NCBI GenBank assembly: GCA_003485185.1
Contig: DNAS01000030.1
Location: 22,649-58,584, forward strand
Source of the DNA: Phycisphaerales bacterium
GTDB taxonomy: Bacteria; Planctomycetota; Phycisphaerae; SM23-33
Length of the DNA: 35,936 nt
Direction: 5' to 3'
Shown: positions 1 to 8,914 of the stretch, piece by piece
Layout: each line of letters opens with the position of its first letter
Position numbering within the stretch: the first letter of the stretch is position 1
Notes under the pieces: model-generated
The model's database searches: none
Told to the model about the DNA's origin: nothing
Seen by the model: the letters and a program-made list of their open reading frames with translations, nothing else
Position numbers and translations under genes: made by a program

Positions 1-2
1 TG

Positions 3-503
3 GTGGTGTCGATCGCCAAGAAGCACGTCTCCGGGCCGCAAACCCTTTTCGACCTGATCTCCGACGGGAACGTCTCGCTGATGCGCGCGGTGGAGAAATT
101 CGACTACACGCGGGGAAACCGCTTCTCGACATACGCATCGTGGGCGATCATGCGGAACTACGCGCGGTCCGTGCCGCGGGAACGGTACCAGATGGACCGT
201 TTCGCCACGGGGCAGGACGAGGTGCTGGACATCGCCGGAAGCCTCCGGGCGTACGACGCGGACCAGGTCAACCTGCCGGAACTGCGCGAGAGCATCGACG
301 CGGTGCTGGCCCAACTGACGCCGCGCGAGCGGACGATCCTCATCGGGCACTACGGCCTGGAAGAGGGGCACGAACCCCGGACGCTCGAGCAGCTCTCGCA
401 CCGCCTGGACATCTCCAAGGAGCGGGTCCGGCAGATCGAGCTGAGGGCGCTGCGGAAACTCCGCCGCATGTTCTATCCGCAGAAGGCCGACCTGCTGAGT
501 TGA
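3..503 (+). CDS. RNA polymerase sigma-70 family factor, C-terminal part (5' end outside window)
   Basis: This is the C-terminal part of a sigma-70 family initiation factor, which directs core RNA polymerase to promoters. The frame is open at the left edge, so the GTG at position 3 is an internal valine (the sequence starts VVSIAKKHV, typical of region 2). Region 2.3-2.4 is visible as FDLISDGNVSLMRAVEKFDY followed by FSTYASWAIMRNYAR. Region 4 is visible as LTPRERTILIGHYGLEEG and a helix-turn-helix ending DISKERVRQIELRALRKLRR. Region 3 between them is short and poorly conserved, which suggests an alternative (group 2/3) sigma rather than the primary one. The family is certain; the subgroup cannot be decided without the missing N-terminus. 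Confidence 0.93.
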   Translation: MVSIAKKHVSGPQTLFDLISDGNVSLMRAVEKFDYTRGNRFSTYASWAIMRNYARSVPRERYQMDRFATGQDEVLDIAGSLRAYDADQVNLPELRESIDAVLAQLTPRERTILIGHYGLEEGHEPRTLEQLSHRLDISKERVRQIELRALRKLRRMFYPQKADLLS

Positions 504-512
504 GCGGGGAGG

Positions 513-1026
513 CTACCGTTGGGGCGAGTCCGCGCCGTCCCGATTCGGCGGGGCAAAGAGGAACATCGCCGCCAGCATCACGCCCGCCGCCAGCAGAAGC
601 AACCCGCGCCGCGTGGAGGGATTCTCAAGCTTCCTTGCCGTGCGAAGCACCCATCCGTCCGGCGGATCGGGGCGCGGCGTCCGGGGCGTCTGGATGATTC
701 CGGGGGGCAGCGAGGTGTGCACCGGCGGCCCGAAGGCGTTCTCGTTGCTGGGGGACTGGGCCGCCTGGTGAATCGCCAGGCGCTTGTAGAGAACGGGGCA
801 GCCTTCCTCGAGGGCCTCCAGGAACCGCCGATTGGCGTCGACCTGTCCCTGGAGGTCGGCCGTCTTGGCGCGATCCACGTCCAGCTCGTAAGTGGTTTGC
901 GCCAGGCGCGACAACTCCGGCAGGAGGATCACGCCGGCCAGGACGGCCGTTGCCGTCCCGGCCAGCGCGAAAAAACCCACCAATCGCCCGAAGGCGAAGA
1001 CGGCTCCAATCGTCCCGCAGGACGGA

Positions 1027-1049
<23 letters not shown>
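513..1049 (-). CDS. Small membrane protein with coiled-coil segment, FtsB/DivIC-like architecture
   Basis: A 178-residue protein that I cannot assign to a named family. It has a hydrophobic segment at about residues 24-47, a helical charged stretch (about 50-80, including DLQGQVDANRRFLEALEEG) that could form a coiled coil, a proline-rich linker (about 110-130) and a second hydrophobic segment near the C-terminus (GLLLLAAGVMLAAMFLFA). One membrane helix followed by a coiled coil recalls septum-formation initiators (FtsB/DivIC), but the second helix is not typical, so this is only a likeness. Its ATG lies inside the last codons of enolase (23-base overlap), so it is probably translated from the enolase message. 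FtsB-type genes often follow eno in bacteria, which adds mild contextual support. Confidence 0.6.
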
Positions 1050-2325
<1,276 letters not shown>

Positions 2326-2660
2326 CGAATGTTCCTCTTGCTGTTATCGGACCAATGGGAAACGTTTCGTTAACCCGGGAAACCTCATGCGGACCGGCCA
2401 TCATACGCATTGCGAGCGGGGTTTCAAGCACAATACAGCCTGCCTGCGTGGGCAGGGAAAAGGGGGGATAAAAAACTCGGACGCCTGCATGGCGTCCGAG
2501 TCAGAGGCGGCGAAGCCCGCTTTAATTTAGGTTGCCTTCGATGCGAGAAGGCCTGGTTATTCGTCTTCGAAGGGTCGCGCCTCGTAATTTCGTTTTTGTT
2601 TCCGCCCGCTGCGGACCATCCGCACAGGCGGCCTACTGGTACTTACGATTTCCGACCGCG
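2326..2660. other. Spacer upstream of eno
   Basis: This 335-base stretch lies between the start of eno and the end of the small gene at 2661-2834. It must hold the eno promoter, but I cannot pick a convincing -35/-10 pair. It contains the strong minus-strand terminator at 2470-2500. No convincing coding frame is present; the plus-strand frames over it lack family resemblance and run through the terminator. Confidence 0.6.
2470..2500 (-). terminator. Rho-independent terminator of the small gene 2661-2834
   Basis: A perfect 10-bp stem (CTCGGACGCC at 2476-2485 with GGCGTCCGAG at 2491-2500) closes a 5-base loop. Read on the minus strand it is followed directly by six T residues (complement of 2470-2475). 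It lies about 160 bases after the stop of the small gene and before the eno start, so it separates the two transcripts. Confidence 0.85.
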
Positions 2661-2834
2661 TCAGGCAACTATTCTTGCCCTCACCGACAGGATTCGCGCC
2701 TGGCAGAGGGTTTGATCGAGCCTCTGACGGACATTCCGCAGGGCATCGAGCTGTTTCTGCCGCTGCTCTTCGATGATTTCGCGAGTAGGTGGGGCCCAGG
2801 CATCCGAGATCTGATCGAGCTGGTAGACTTCCAT
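2661..2834 (-). CDS. Small hypothetical protein, 57 residues
   Basis: I do not recognise this protein. From the ATG at 2834 it reads MEVYQLDQISDAWAPPTREI and continues as a charged, Gln/Arg-rich helix (EEQRQKQLDALRNVRQRLDQ) to a short basic tail; no membrane segment or cysteine motif is seen. An in-frame start at 2879 would add 15 residues, but the 2834 start is preferred because AAGGA lies about 10 bases before it. The ordered start signal, helical composition and strong downstream terminator (2470-2500) argue that it is a real monocistronic gene. Function unknown; an RNA- or protein-binding helical peptide would be a guess. Confidence 0.5.
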   Translation of the reverse strand: MEVYQLDQISDAWAPPTREIIEEQRQKQLDALRNVRQRLDQTLCQARILSVRARIVA

Positions 2835-3060
2835 GTTCTGTTTTTCCTTACCTGGCCGGACAGTTAGCATATCGACCAAGTCGGCCTGGAAAATTCACGC
2901 AACCTTTGGGGAATCGGACGCCTGCGACGGGTACGCGCGGAACCCTGGCGAAGCTCCGGCGGATCGGACAAGTGTTATTTCGGCGCCATGCGAAAACCGG
3001 TAATGCGCAAGTGATTTATAATCAATGGATTGTGTGCGGAGAAGACGTGGCGGCGAACCC
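2835..3060. other. Spacer without recognisable gene
   Basis: Between the small gene starting at 2834 and the doubtful minus-strand frame 3061-3321 I see no supported coding region, RNA or repeat. Part of it must hold the promoter of the small gene. Confidence 0.5.
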
Positions 3061-3321
3061 TCATCCTATAATGAACGTAGAAAGAGTGGACTGCGAGTCG
3101 GCCCGATCACACGGGTCGGCCTGACACGAAAAATAGTTTGCCGGATTGCACCTTCGGTACCGTATGCGAAGGAGAGTGGCGATGGCCATCAGGATCCAAA
3201 CGGCACGTAGGACGATGAAGCGAACCTCTTCCTCCAAGCGCCCGCTGCGGATCGGAAAGCGGAAGTTGAATTGCGGAAAGCTGATCCTGAAGCGTCCTCC
3301 GGTGTCGAAAATGGCGACCAT
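3061..3321 (-). CDS. Possible small membrane protein, 86 residues (doubtful)
   Basis: A minus-strand frame starting at the ATG at 3321 reads MVAIFDTGGRFRISFPQFNF, then an arginine-rich stretch and a hydrophobic segment FIVLRAVWILMAIATLLRI that could span the membrane, followed by a Cys-containing basic tail. AGGA lies about 6 bases upstream. The composition is more protein-like than the surrounding shadow frames and no competing plus-strand gene is convincing here. I recognise no family. The longer open frame upstream of this start is low-complexity and runs antisense into the hydrolase, so it is not included. Could be spurious. Confidence 0.35.
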   Translation of the reverse strand: MVAIFDTGGRFRISFPQFNFRFPIRSGRLEEEVRFIVLRAVWILMAIATLLRIRYRRCNPANYFSCQADPCDRADSQSTLSTFIIG

Positions 3322-3511
3322 GCGATCCTGGCACGCCCCCCGCGAGAAATCCGAGGCCTGAGCCGGATTCGAGTCGCCTCGGAGGAGGCCTGTCCATACG
3401 AGTAGGAGGGCTCTTTGCGCCCACGGCGCTGAAAGACCTTGACGCTTGCGGGTAGGCCGGGCAGACTTGCACATTGTCGCCGGAGTGAACGGCGGGGCAG
3501 GAGTGCGGACG

Positions 3512-4327
3512 ATGGCGGATGACGTGCAGGCGTTGGAGCTTTGGCCGGGCGGCGCGCCGGGCGCGATGGGCGACTCGCTCGAGGATCGTCCCCGCCTGCT
3601 GCCGTTTTTGCCGCCCTCGGCGGGGCCGCGGGCAGCCGTCATCGTCTGCCCCGGCGGCGGATACGCCAAACGCGCTCCGCACGAGGCCGAACCCGTCGCC
3701 CGTTGGCTGTGCTCGCTGGGCATCGCGGGGATCGTCCTGCACTATCGCGTGAAACCCTATTGCCACCCCATCCCCCTCGGCGACGCCCAGCGCGCCATCC
3801 GAACCGTCCGCGCCCGCGCGGCCGAGTGGAACCTCGATCCCTCCCGCGTGGGAATCCTGGGCTTCAGCGCGGGCGGCCACCTGGCCGCGTCGGCGGCGAC
3901 GATCTTCGACGACGGGGATCCCGACGCCATCGATCCCGTCGAGCGGTTCTCCTGCCGACCCGACGCAGCCGTCCTCTGCTACGCCGTCATCACGCTGGAC
4001 CGCTTCCGCCACCACGGCACGCTGATCAACCTGCTGGGCGACCCGCCCGACGAGGACCTGCGGCGCTACCTGAGCCTGGAGAACCGCGTCACGGCCCGCA
4101 CGTGCCCGACGTTCCTCTGGCACACCAGCGACGACCAGGCGGTGCCCGTCGAGAACAGCCTGCTGCTGGCCGGCGCGCTGCGCAAGAGCGAGGTTCCGTT
4201 TGAACTGCACGTCTTCCCGCACGGGTCGCACGGGCTGGGCCTGGCGGCGGATACCCCGGCCGTGAGGAATTGGCCCTCGCTCTGCGCGGACTGGCTGGCG
4301 CGGATCGGATTTGCCGGCGGAAGCTGA
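3512..4327 (+). CDS. Alpha/beta hydrolase, acetylxylan-esterase/BD-FAE-like
   Basis: A 271-residue serine hydrolase of the esterase/lipase group often annotated as acetylxylan esterase-like or BD-FAE. The strand-loop VIVCPGGGYAKRAPHEAEP (residues about 44-61) supplies the oxyanion hole (the HGGG-type element is PGGGY). The nucleophile elbow is GFSAGG with Ser119, the acid is probably Asp208 in TSDDQAVP, and the base His240 in HGSHGLGL. No signal peptide is seen, so it is probably cytoplasmic. The start at 3512 is chosen because AGGAG (3499-3503) lies 8 bases before it; the open frame extends to 3446 without a better site. Substrate is inferred from family only: short acyl esters, perhaps on plant polysaccharides. 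Confidence 0.88.
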   Translation: MADDVQALELWPGGAPGAMGDSLEDRPRLLPFLPPSAGPRAAVIVCPGGGYAKRAPHEAEPVARWLCSLGIAGIVLHYRVKPYCHPIPLGDAQRAIRTVRARAAEWNLDPSRVGILGFSAGGHLAASAATIFDDGDPDAIDPVERFSCRPDAAVLCYAVITLDRFRHHGTLINLLGDPPDEDLRRYLSLENRVTARTCPTFLWHTSDDQAVPVENSLLLAGALRKSEVPFELHVFPHGSHGLGLAADTPAVRNWPSLCADWLARIGFAGGS

Positions 4328-4339
4328 CGCGGCAGTCTC

Positions 4340-4368
4340 TTGCATTGCGCGGAGACGGGGGGTATACT
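4340..4368 (+). promoter_or_regulatory. Sigma-70 promoter for the pfl operon
   Basis: TTGCAT (4340-4345) and TATACT (4363-4368) are separated by exactly 17 bases and sit just before the ZTP riboswitch, predicting transcription start near 4375. Placement directly ahead of a structured leader makes this one of the more believable promoters in the window. Confidence 0.7.
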
Positions 4369-4387
4369 GTCGTACGACAATCCGGAA

Positions 4388-4491
4388 TCGTCCCGAAACT
4401 GGCGGCAAGCGTGGAACCAACCACAGGGGATCGGGGCGAGAGAGTTTGAAGCCGACCGCCTGGGCTCACGTCTGCGTGCCCGGGCGTTTTT
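4388..4491 (+). promoter_or_regulatory. ZTP (pfl-motif) riboswitch with expression platform
   Basis: The leader matches the pfl RNA motif, the aptamer for ZTP/ZMP, which accumulates when 10-formyl-tetrahydrofolate is short. An outer stem forms from TCGTCCCG (4388-4395) and CGGGGCGA (4432-4439) with one G-U pair, enclosing the conserved AACTGGCG and the GTGG/CCAC hairpin. The conserved 3' element CCGCCTGGGC is at 4456-4465. The same 3' element also forms the left arm of an intrinsic terminator (4457-4491), so ligand binding should stabilise the aptamer, block the terminator and switch the operon on. The genes downstream are pyruvate formate-lyase and its activase, a known context for this motif: formate replenishes one-carbon folates. 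Confidence 0.88.
4457..4491 (+). terminator. Conditional intrinsic terminator of the ZTP riboswitch
   Basis: CGCCTGGGC (4457-4465) pairs with GCCCGGGCG (4478-4486), nine pairs including one G-U, followed by five T residues (4487-4491). The left arm is part of the conserved aptamer element, so terminator and ligand-bound aptamer are mutually exclusive. Confidence 0.85.
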
Positions 4492-4538
4492 GTTGACGGC
4501 CGGGACGCGGGCGTGCGGTTCCTGCACGGGAGCATGCC

Positions 4539-6770
4539 ATGAACGAGCACGCCTGGCGAGGCTTCACCCCGGGTCCGTGGCGGCAGCGGATCGACGTCCG
4601 CGACTTCCTCCAGCGCAACTACACCCCGTACGACGGTGATGAGTCGTTTCTCCAGCCGGCCACCGCGCGAACCGAGCGCCTGCGCGACAAGCTGCGCGAC
4701 CTGGTTCGCCTCGAGCGGGAGTGGGGCGGGGTTCTGGACATCGACACCTCGACGGTCTCCAGCCTGCTGACGTACGCCCCGGGATACCTGGACCGCGATC
4801 GCGAGATCATCGTCGGGCTTCAGACCAACCGCCCGCTGAAGCGCGGGGTGAACCCGTTCGGGGGCATCCGCATGGCGCGGTCCGCCTGCGAGGCGTACGG
4901 TTACGCCCTCGACGCGAAGGTCGAGGAGTATTTCCGCTACCGCACGACGCACAACGACGGCGTGTTCCGCGTCTACACCGACGAGATGCGGGCCGCGCGG
5001 CGCAGCGGGGTCATCACCGGCCTGCCCGACGCCTACGGGCGCGGGCGGATCATCGGCGACTACCGGCGCGTGGCGCTGTACGGCGTGGACCGCCTCATCG
5101 AGGGCAAGCTGTCCGACCAGGCCGAACTGGCCCGCCGGCCCATGACCGAGGAGAACATCCGCCTGTCAGAGGAACTGTACCGGCAGATCGACTTCCTGCG
5201 CCAGCTCAAGGAGATGGCGGCAGGGTACGGGCACGACATCTCGCTGGCCGCCGCCGACGCCCGCCAGGCGGTGCAGTGGACGTACTTCGCCTATCTCGGC
5301 GCGATCAAGGAGCAGAACGGGGCGGCCATGTCGCTCGGGCGCGTCGGCACGTTCCTGGACGTCTATTTCCAGCGCGACCTTTGCGCCGGCCTGCTCGACG
5401 AGAGCGGCGCGCAGGAGATCGTGGACGATTTTCTACTCAAGCTGCGGATGGCGCGGCAGCTCCGCACGCCGGAGTACAACGAGCTGTTCGCGGGCGACCC
5501 GACGTGGGTGACGGAGGCCGTCGGTGGCATGGGCGAAGACGGGCGCACGCTCGTGACGCGCACGTCGTACCGATTCCTGCACACGCTGCGGACGCTGGGC
5601 GCGGCGCCCGAGCCGAACCTGACGGTCCTTTGGGCGACGGGACTGCCCGCGCCTTTCAAGCGGTACTGCGCCCGCCTGTCGATCGAGACCGACTCGATTC
5701 AGTACGAGAACGACGACGTGATGCGCCCCGATTTCGGCGACGATTACGGAATCGCCTGCTGTGTCTCGGCCATGCGGATCGGGCGGCAGATGCAGTTCTT
5801 CGGCGCGCGGTGCAACCTGCCCAAGGTGCTGCTGATGGCGTTGAACGGCGGGCGGGACGAACTCTCGGGCGAGCAAATCGGCCCGCAAACCGCGCCCATC
5901 GGCGACGGCCCGCTCGAGTACGCTGACGTCTGCCGGCGCTACGAATTCTACCGCGACTGGCTGGCCGCGCTGTACGTCAACACGATGAATGTCATCCACT
6001 ACATGCACGACAAGTACGCCTACGAGAAGCTCCAGATGGCGCTGCACGACACGCACGTGGAGCGGTTCATGGCGTTCGGGGTGGCGGGGCTGAGCGTGCT
6101 GGCGGACTCGCTCAGCGCGATCCGCCATGCCCGCGTGACGCCCGTCCGCGGCGCCGGCGGGCTGATCCGCGAGTTCCGCGTCGAGGGCGAGTATCCCGCC
6201 TTCGGCAACGACGACGACCGCGTGGATTCCCTGGCGGCCGAGATCGTGCGAGACTTCCTCGCCACCCTGCGCAAAACGCCGTGCTACCGCGGGGCCGAGC
6301 CCACGCTGTCGGTCCTGACGATCACTTCCAACGTGGTCTACGGGAAAAAGACCGGCGCCACGCCCGACGGGCGCAAGGCGGGCGAGCCCTTCGCCCCCGG
6401 CGCCAACCCGCTGCACCACCGCGACCGCATGGGTGCCGTCGCCTCGCTCAACAGCGTCGCCAAGGTTCCCTACGAGTGCTGCCGCGACGGCATCAGCTGC
6501 ACCTTCTCCGTCACGCCCCAGGCGCTGGGGCGCGCCGACGGCGAGCAGGTTCGGAACGTCGTCGCCATCCTCGACGGGTACTTTGCCCAGCGGGCGCACC
6601 ACCTCAACCTCAACGTGCTCAACCGCGAGCACCTCGTCGAGGCCATGGAGCGCCCCGAGCGGCATCCGCACCTGACGATCCGCGTGTCGGGCTACGCGGT
6701 GAACTTCCACACGCTCAGCCGGGCGCAGCAGGAAGAAGTCGTCGCGCGGACGTTCCACGAGAGACTGTGA
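4539..6770 (+). CDS. pflB: Pyruvate formate-lyase (formate C-acetyltransferase), glycyl radical enzyme
   Basis: PFL splits pyruvate with CoA into acetyl-CoA and formate under anaerobic conditions. The 743-residue length fits the family. The adjacent catalytic cysteines lie in GIACCVSAM (Cys407-Cys408), which is specific to true PFL rather than to glycerol or choline lyases. The radical glycine is Gly718 in RVSGYAVNF near the C-terminus. The N-terminal half has PFL-type NRPLKRGVNPFGGIRMA. Asn instead of the usual Arg follows the RVSGYAV motif, a minor change. GGGAG (4528-4532) precedes the ATG by 6 bases. It follows the ZTP riboswitch and is 7 bases from the activase gene, so the two form an operon that supplies formate for folate one-carbon units as well as acetyl-CoA. 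Confidence 0.96.
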   Translation: MNEHAWRGFTPGPWRQRIDVRDFLQRNYTPYDGDESFLQPATARTERLRDKLRDLVRLEREWGGVLDIDTSTVSSLLTYAPGYLDRDREIIVGLQTNRPLKRGVNPFGGIRMARSACEAYGYALDAKVEEYFRYRTTHNDGVFRVYTDEMRAARRSGVITGLPDAYGRGRIIGDYRRVALYGVDRLIEGKLSDQAELARRPMTEENIRLSEELYRQIDFLRQLKEMAAGYGHDISLAAADARQAVQWTYFAYLGAIKEQNGAAMSLGRVGTFLDVYFQRDLCAGLLDESGAQEIVDDFLLKLRMARQLRTPEYNELFAGDPTWVTEAVGGMGEDGRTLVTRTSYRFLHTLRTLGAAPEPNLTVLWATGLPAPFKRYCARLSIETDSIQYENDDVMRPDFGDDYGIACCVSAMRIGRQMQFFGARCNLPKVLLMALNGGRDELSGEQIGPQTAPIGDGPLEYADVCRRYEFYRDWLAALYVNTMNVIHYMHDKYAYEKLQMALHDTHVERFMAFGVAGLSVLADSLSAIRHARVTPVRGAGGLIREFRVEGEYPAFGNDDDRVDSLAAEIVRDFLATLRKTPCYRGAEPTLSVLTITSNVVYGKKTGATPDGRKAGEPFAPGANPLHHRDRMGAVASLNSVAKVPYECCRDGISCTFSVTPQALGRADGEQVRNVVAILDGYFAQRAHHLNLNVLNREHLVEAMERPERHPHLTIRVSGYAVNFHTLSRAQQEEVVARTFHERL

Positions 6771-6777
6771 GGCCGGC

Positions 6778-7503
6778 ATGACCGGGCGGGTTCATTCCAT
6801 CGAGACGCTGGGTGCGCTGGACGGCCCGGGCCTGCGCGTGGTGGTGTTCCTCCAGGGCTGCCCGCTCCGCTGCCTCTACTGCCACAACCCCGACACGTGG
6901 TCCGGGCGCGGCGGGCAGGAATGGGACGCGACAGCCGTCGTCGATCGCGTGCTGCGGAGCCGCCCGTACTTCACGCAGGGCGGGGGCGTGACGCTCTCCG
7001 GCGGCGAGCCGCTTGTCCAGGCGCGGTTCGCCGCGGAAATCCTGCGCCGCTGCCGGGAGGCGGAAATCCACACCGCGCTGGACACGGCCGGGGCGGCCCT
7101 GACGCCCGATGTCCGCCGCGCGCTGGATTTTGCCGACTTGGTGCTGCTGGACGTCAAGCACGCCGATGCGGCGCGACACCGCGCGCTGACCAGCGGCAAG
7201 CTGGCGACGACGCTGGCGTTCCTCCGCCACGTGGACGATTCGGGCATCGACCTGTGGGTGCGCCAGGTGATCGTGCCCGGCTGGAACGACTCGCCGGACG
7301 ACCTGCGGCGCTTGGCCGGGGTGCTGCATCCTCTGCGGACGCTGCGGAAGATCGAGTTGCTTCCGTACCACGCGATGGCTCGCGCGAAGTATGCCGCGAT
7401 GGACCTGGCCTGCCCGCTGGAAGGGCTGGCCCCGCCGGACGAGGCGATGATGGCCCGCTGCCGCGCGACCCTGACTGTGCTGCTGGACCGGCCGGTCGAT
7501 TAG
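6778..7503 (+). CDS. pflA: Pyruvate formate-lyase activating enzyme, radical SAM
   Basis: This 241-residue radical SAM enzyme abstracts the hydrogen that creates the glycyl radical on PFL. The [4Fe-4S] cluster motif CX3CX2C is CPLRCLYC with Cys28, Cys32 and Cys35, near the N-terminus as in PflA. The SAM-binding GGE motif is in VTLSGGEPLVQ, and LLDVKH and LLPYH match later conserved strands. The N-terminal HSIETLGALDGPGLR is the family's substrate-side signature (the usual form is S-x-E-x-x-G-x-x-D-G-P-G-x-R). No extra ferredoxin-like insert is present, which matches PFL activases rather than those of other glycyl radical enzymes. It lies 7 bases after pflB under the same riboswitch. Confidence 0.95.
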   Translation: MTGRVHSIETLGALDGPGLRVVVFLQGCPLRCLYCHNPDTWSGRGGQEWDATAVVDRVLRSRPYFTQGGGVTLSGGEPLVQARFAAEILRRCREAEIHTALDTAGAALTPDVRRALDFADLVLLDVKHADAARHRALTSGKLATTLAFLRHVDDSGIDLWVRQVIVPGWNDSPDDLRRLAGVLHPLRTLRKIELLPYHAMARAKYAAMDLACPLEGLAPPDEAMMARCRATLTVLLDRPVD

Positions 7504-7880
7504 TTGGGTGACACCCGCAATTGACCGTGGCACCCGTCCGGCAGACCGTTTCTCAGGCCCGAAGGGCCGTAGGAGGGTAGCCGGGGGTGACGCGAGTCCG
7601 AAGGACGAGTGAACCCCCGGTAAGCGAACCCCCCAGCGGCAGAGCCCCGACGGGGCGATGGAGAATGGGACAGGTTTTTCCGACGCCCCTTCGGGGCTGA
7701 ATGGATAAGGGGGCCGGGTTCCGGGGGCTGACGCCCCCGGCTACCCTCCCTCGCCCCGTCGGGGCGAAAAACAGTTCGATGTCTGTGAGTCTTACGCGAT
7801 TGCTAGACTTGTCGCCTGTGTTCCACTTGCGACTGTCGAGTTTTTCTGTGAGGGTCAGCGGCATCCATGCCTCAAGACGA
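7504..7880. repeat. Palindrome cluster (REP-like), no gene
   Basis: This 377-base spacer is filled with inverted repeats. Local palindromes include GGCCCGAAGGGCC (7557-7569), GCCCCGACGGGGC (around 7644-7656), GCCCCTTCGGGGC (7685-7697), an 8-bp stem with TGAC loop (7721-7740) and GCCCCGTCGGGGC (7753-7765). In addition a 16-base arm GGAGGGTAGCCGGGGG (7572-7587) is exactly complementary to 7734-7749, so the whole block can fold as one branched structure. The open frame over it (minus strand, 7553-7864) only translates these repeats and is not a gene. It may insulate the pfl operon from the convergent gene at 7881 and may be a mobile palindromic element. Confidence 0.75.
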
Positions 7881-8708
7881 TCAGGTTTGACGTGCCTGAT
7901 CGAGTTTCCTGTGGACCAGGGAAACGACGGTAAGAATGTCGAGCAAGTCCTGCTCCGTCATGCTCCATTCAATCTTCGGAGTGTGAGCCAAAGGATTGCG
8001 AATCGTTCCGTAGAGCCCCTTGAGAAGGTTGGCGAATCCACGTTGCTCTCCCTCCTCCGTCTCCGTTGACAAGCAATTGATAGCCACCATCGGCTTCGCT
8101 CCTTTTGCGAAGCCGAAAGCTTGGCCTACAATCGCATCGCCATCGGCTGTTAGCCCCGAAAGCTGCCTAATTCTGGCTGTGATGCTCTTCATGGCCTCAA
8201 AGGCGGCATGAAAGTAATTCTCTTGAAGAATCTCAGCGGTGCAGTACTTGAGTACCTTCTGATGCACGGCTCTTTGCAGGAGCGCGCTCCGAACTCGATT
8301 AGCCCGCGACATAGCTTCGTCCAAGTTTTGTACTGCTTTCACGCGGTGGACCTTTCCATCTTCGCCCAGTTCCATCCCGCGGAATGCGAGTACCTTGTTC
8401 AACCCGTCTCTCCGCAACTGAAACAGGGACGGATTGCTGGTGTAACTCACAGGATTCATGGCTTTCCTGATGAAGACGACCACGTGGTTCCCGACCCGAT
8501 GTTGACGCTGGAAGCCCACGAAGGCGTTGAATAGTCGTTTCCACTTCGTCATCGTCGGATCAGTGTCCGGTATCCTGCAATCTTGAAGCAAGTATCCAAT
8601 CTGACTTCCGGTCAGACCGTCGCTTGTGTCGGCCAAAACCCTTGCAATTGACTCGAGGTGCTGCGCATCGAATGGATCAATCCGTTCCCTGTACCTCAAG
8701 GTTTCCAT
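7881..8708 (-). CDS. TIGR02391/Ymh family protein, HEPN-type
   Basis: A 275-residue protein whose C-terminal half matches the TIGR02391 (Hypoth_Ymh) family, found in phages and defence islands. The recognisable block runs from FEAMKSITARIRQLSGL through AIVGQAF and TEEGEQRGFANLLKGLYGTI to RNPLAH. The RNPLAH hexamer (residues 237-242) fits the R-x4-6-H motif of HEPN ribonucleases, a superfamily in which this family has been placed. The N-terminal 150 residues are less conserved and may sense the target. The start at 8708 is preferred over 8750 because GGAGAGG lies 5 bases upstream. Base composition is closer to even than in neighbouring genes and it borders a palindrome cluster, both consistent with acquisition. 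No partner gene is adjacent on the same strand. Confidence 0.75.
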   Translation of the reverse strand: METLRYRERIDPFDAQHLESIARVLADTSDGLTGSQIGYLLQDCRIPDTDPTMTKWKRLFNAFVGFQRQHRVGNHVVVFIRKAMNPVSYTSNPSLFQLRRDGLNKVLAFRGMELGEDGKVHRVKAVQNLDEAMSRANRVRSALLQRAVHQKVLKYCTAEILQENYFHAAFEAMKSITARIRQLSGLTADGDAIVGQAFGFAKGAKPMVAINCLSTETEEGEQRGFANLLKGLYGTIRNPLAHTPKIEWSMTEQDLLDILTVVSLVHRKLDQARQT

Positions 8709-8914
8709 AGTGGCCTCTCCGGTTCTACGATGGGGTACTAATAGGGACAATTATACCTTTACGCGGAATATACGAACGCGGGTTTATTTTTCTTAGGCCT
8801 TGGCGCAAATCGGTATCCGTATCATGAACCTTGTAGACTCCACCCCCTCACACGTGCATTGCCCGCCGGGCCGTGGTATGCTCGCGGGCGCAACTTTCGG
8901 GGAAAGGGCAAGTC

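Noticed and set aside
3107..4420. Long minus-strand frame antisense to the hydrolase
   Set aside because: High GC keeps stop codons rare opposite real genes; its sequence is Arg/Ala/Gly-rich without domains, while the plus strand has a full catalytic triad.
5433..6779. Long minus-strand frame antisense to pflB
   Set aside because: Shadow of the pflB codon pattern; composition is low in conserved motifs and rich in Val/Arg/His.
7553..7864. Minus-strand open frame of 103 codons
   Set aside because: It translates the palindrome cluster (residues such as GYPPTALRA come from repeat sequence) and has no start signal or family likeness.
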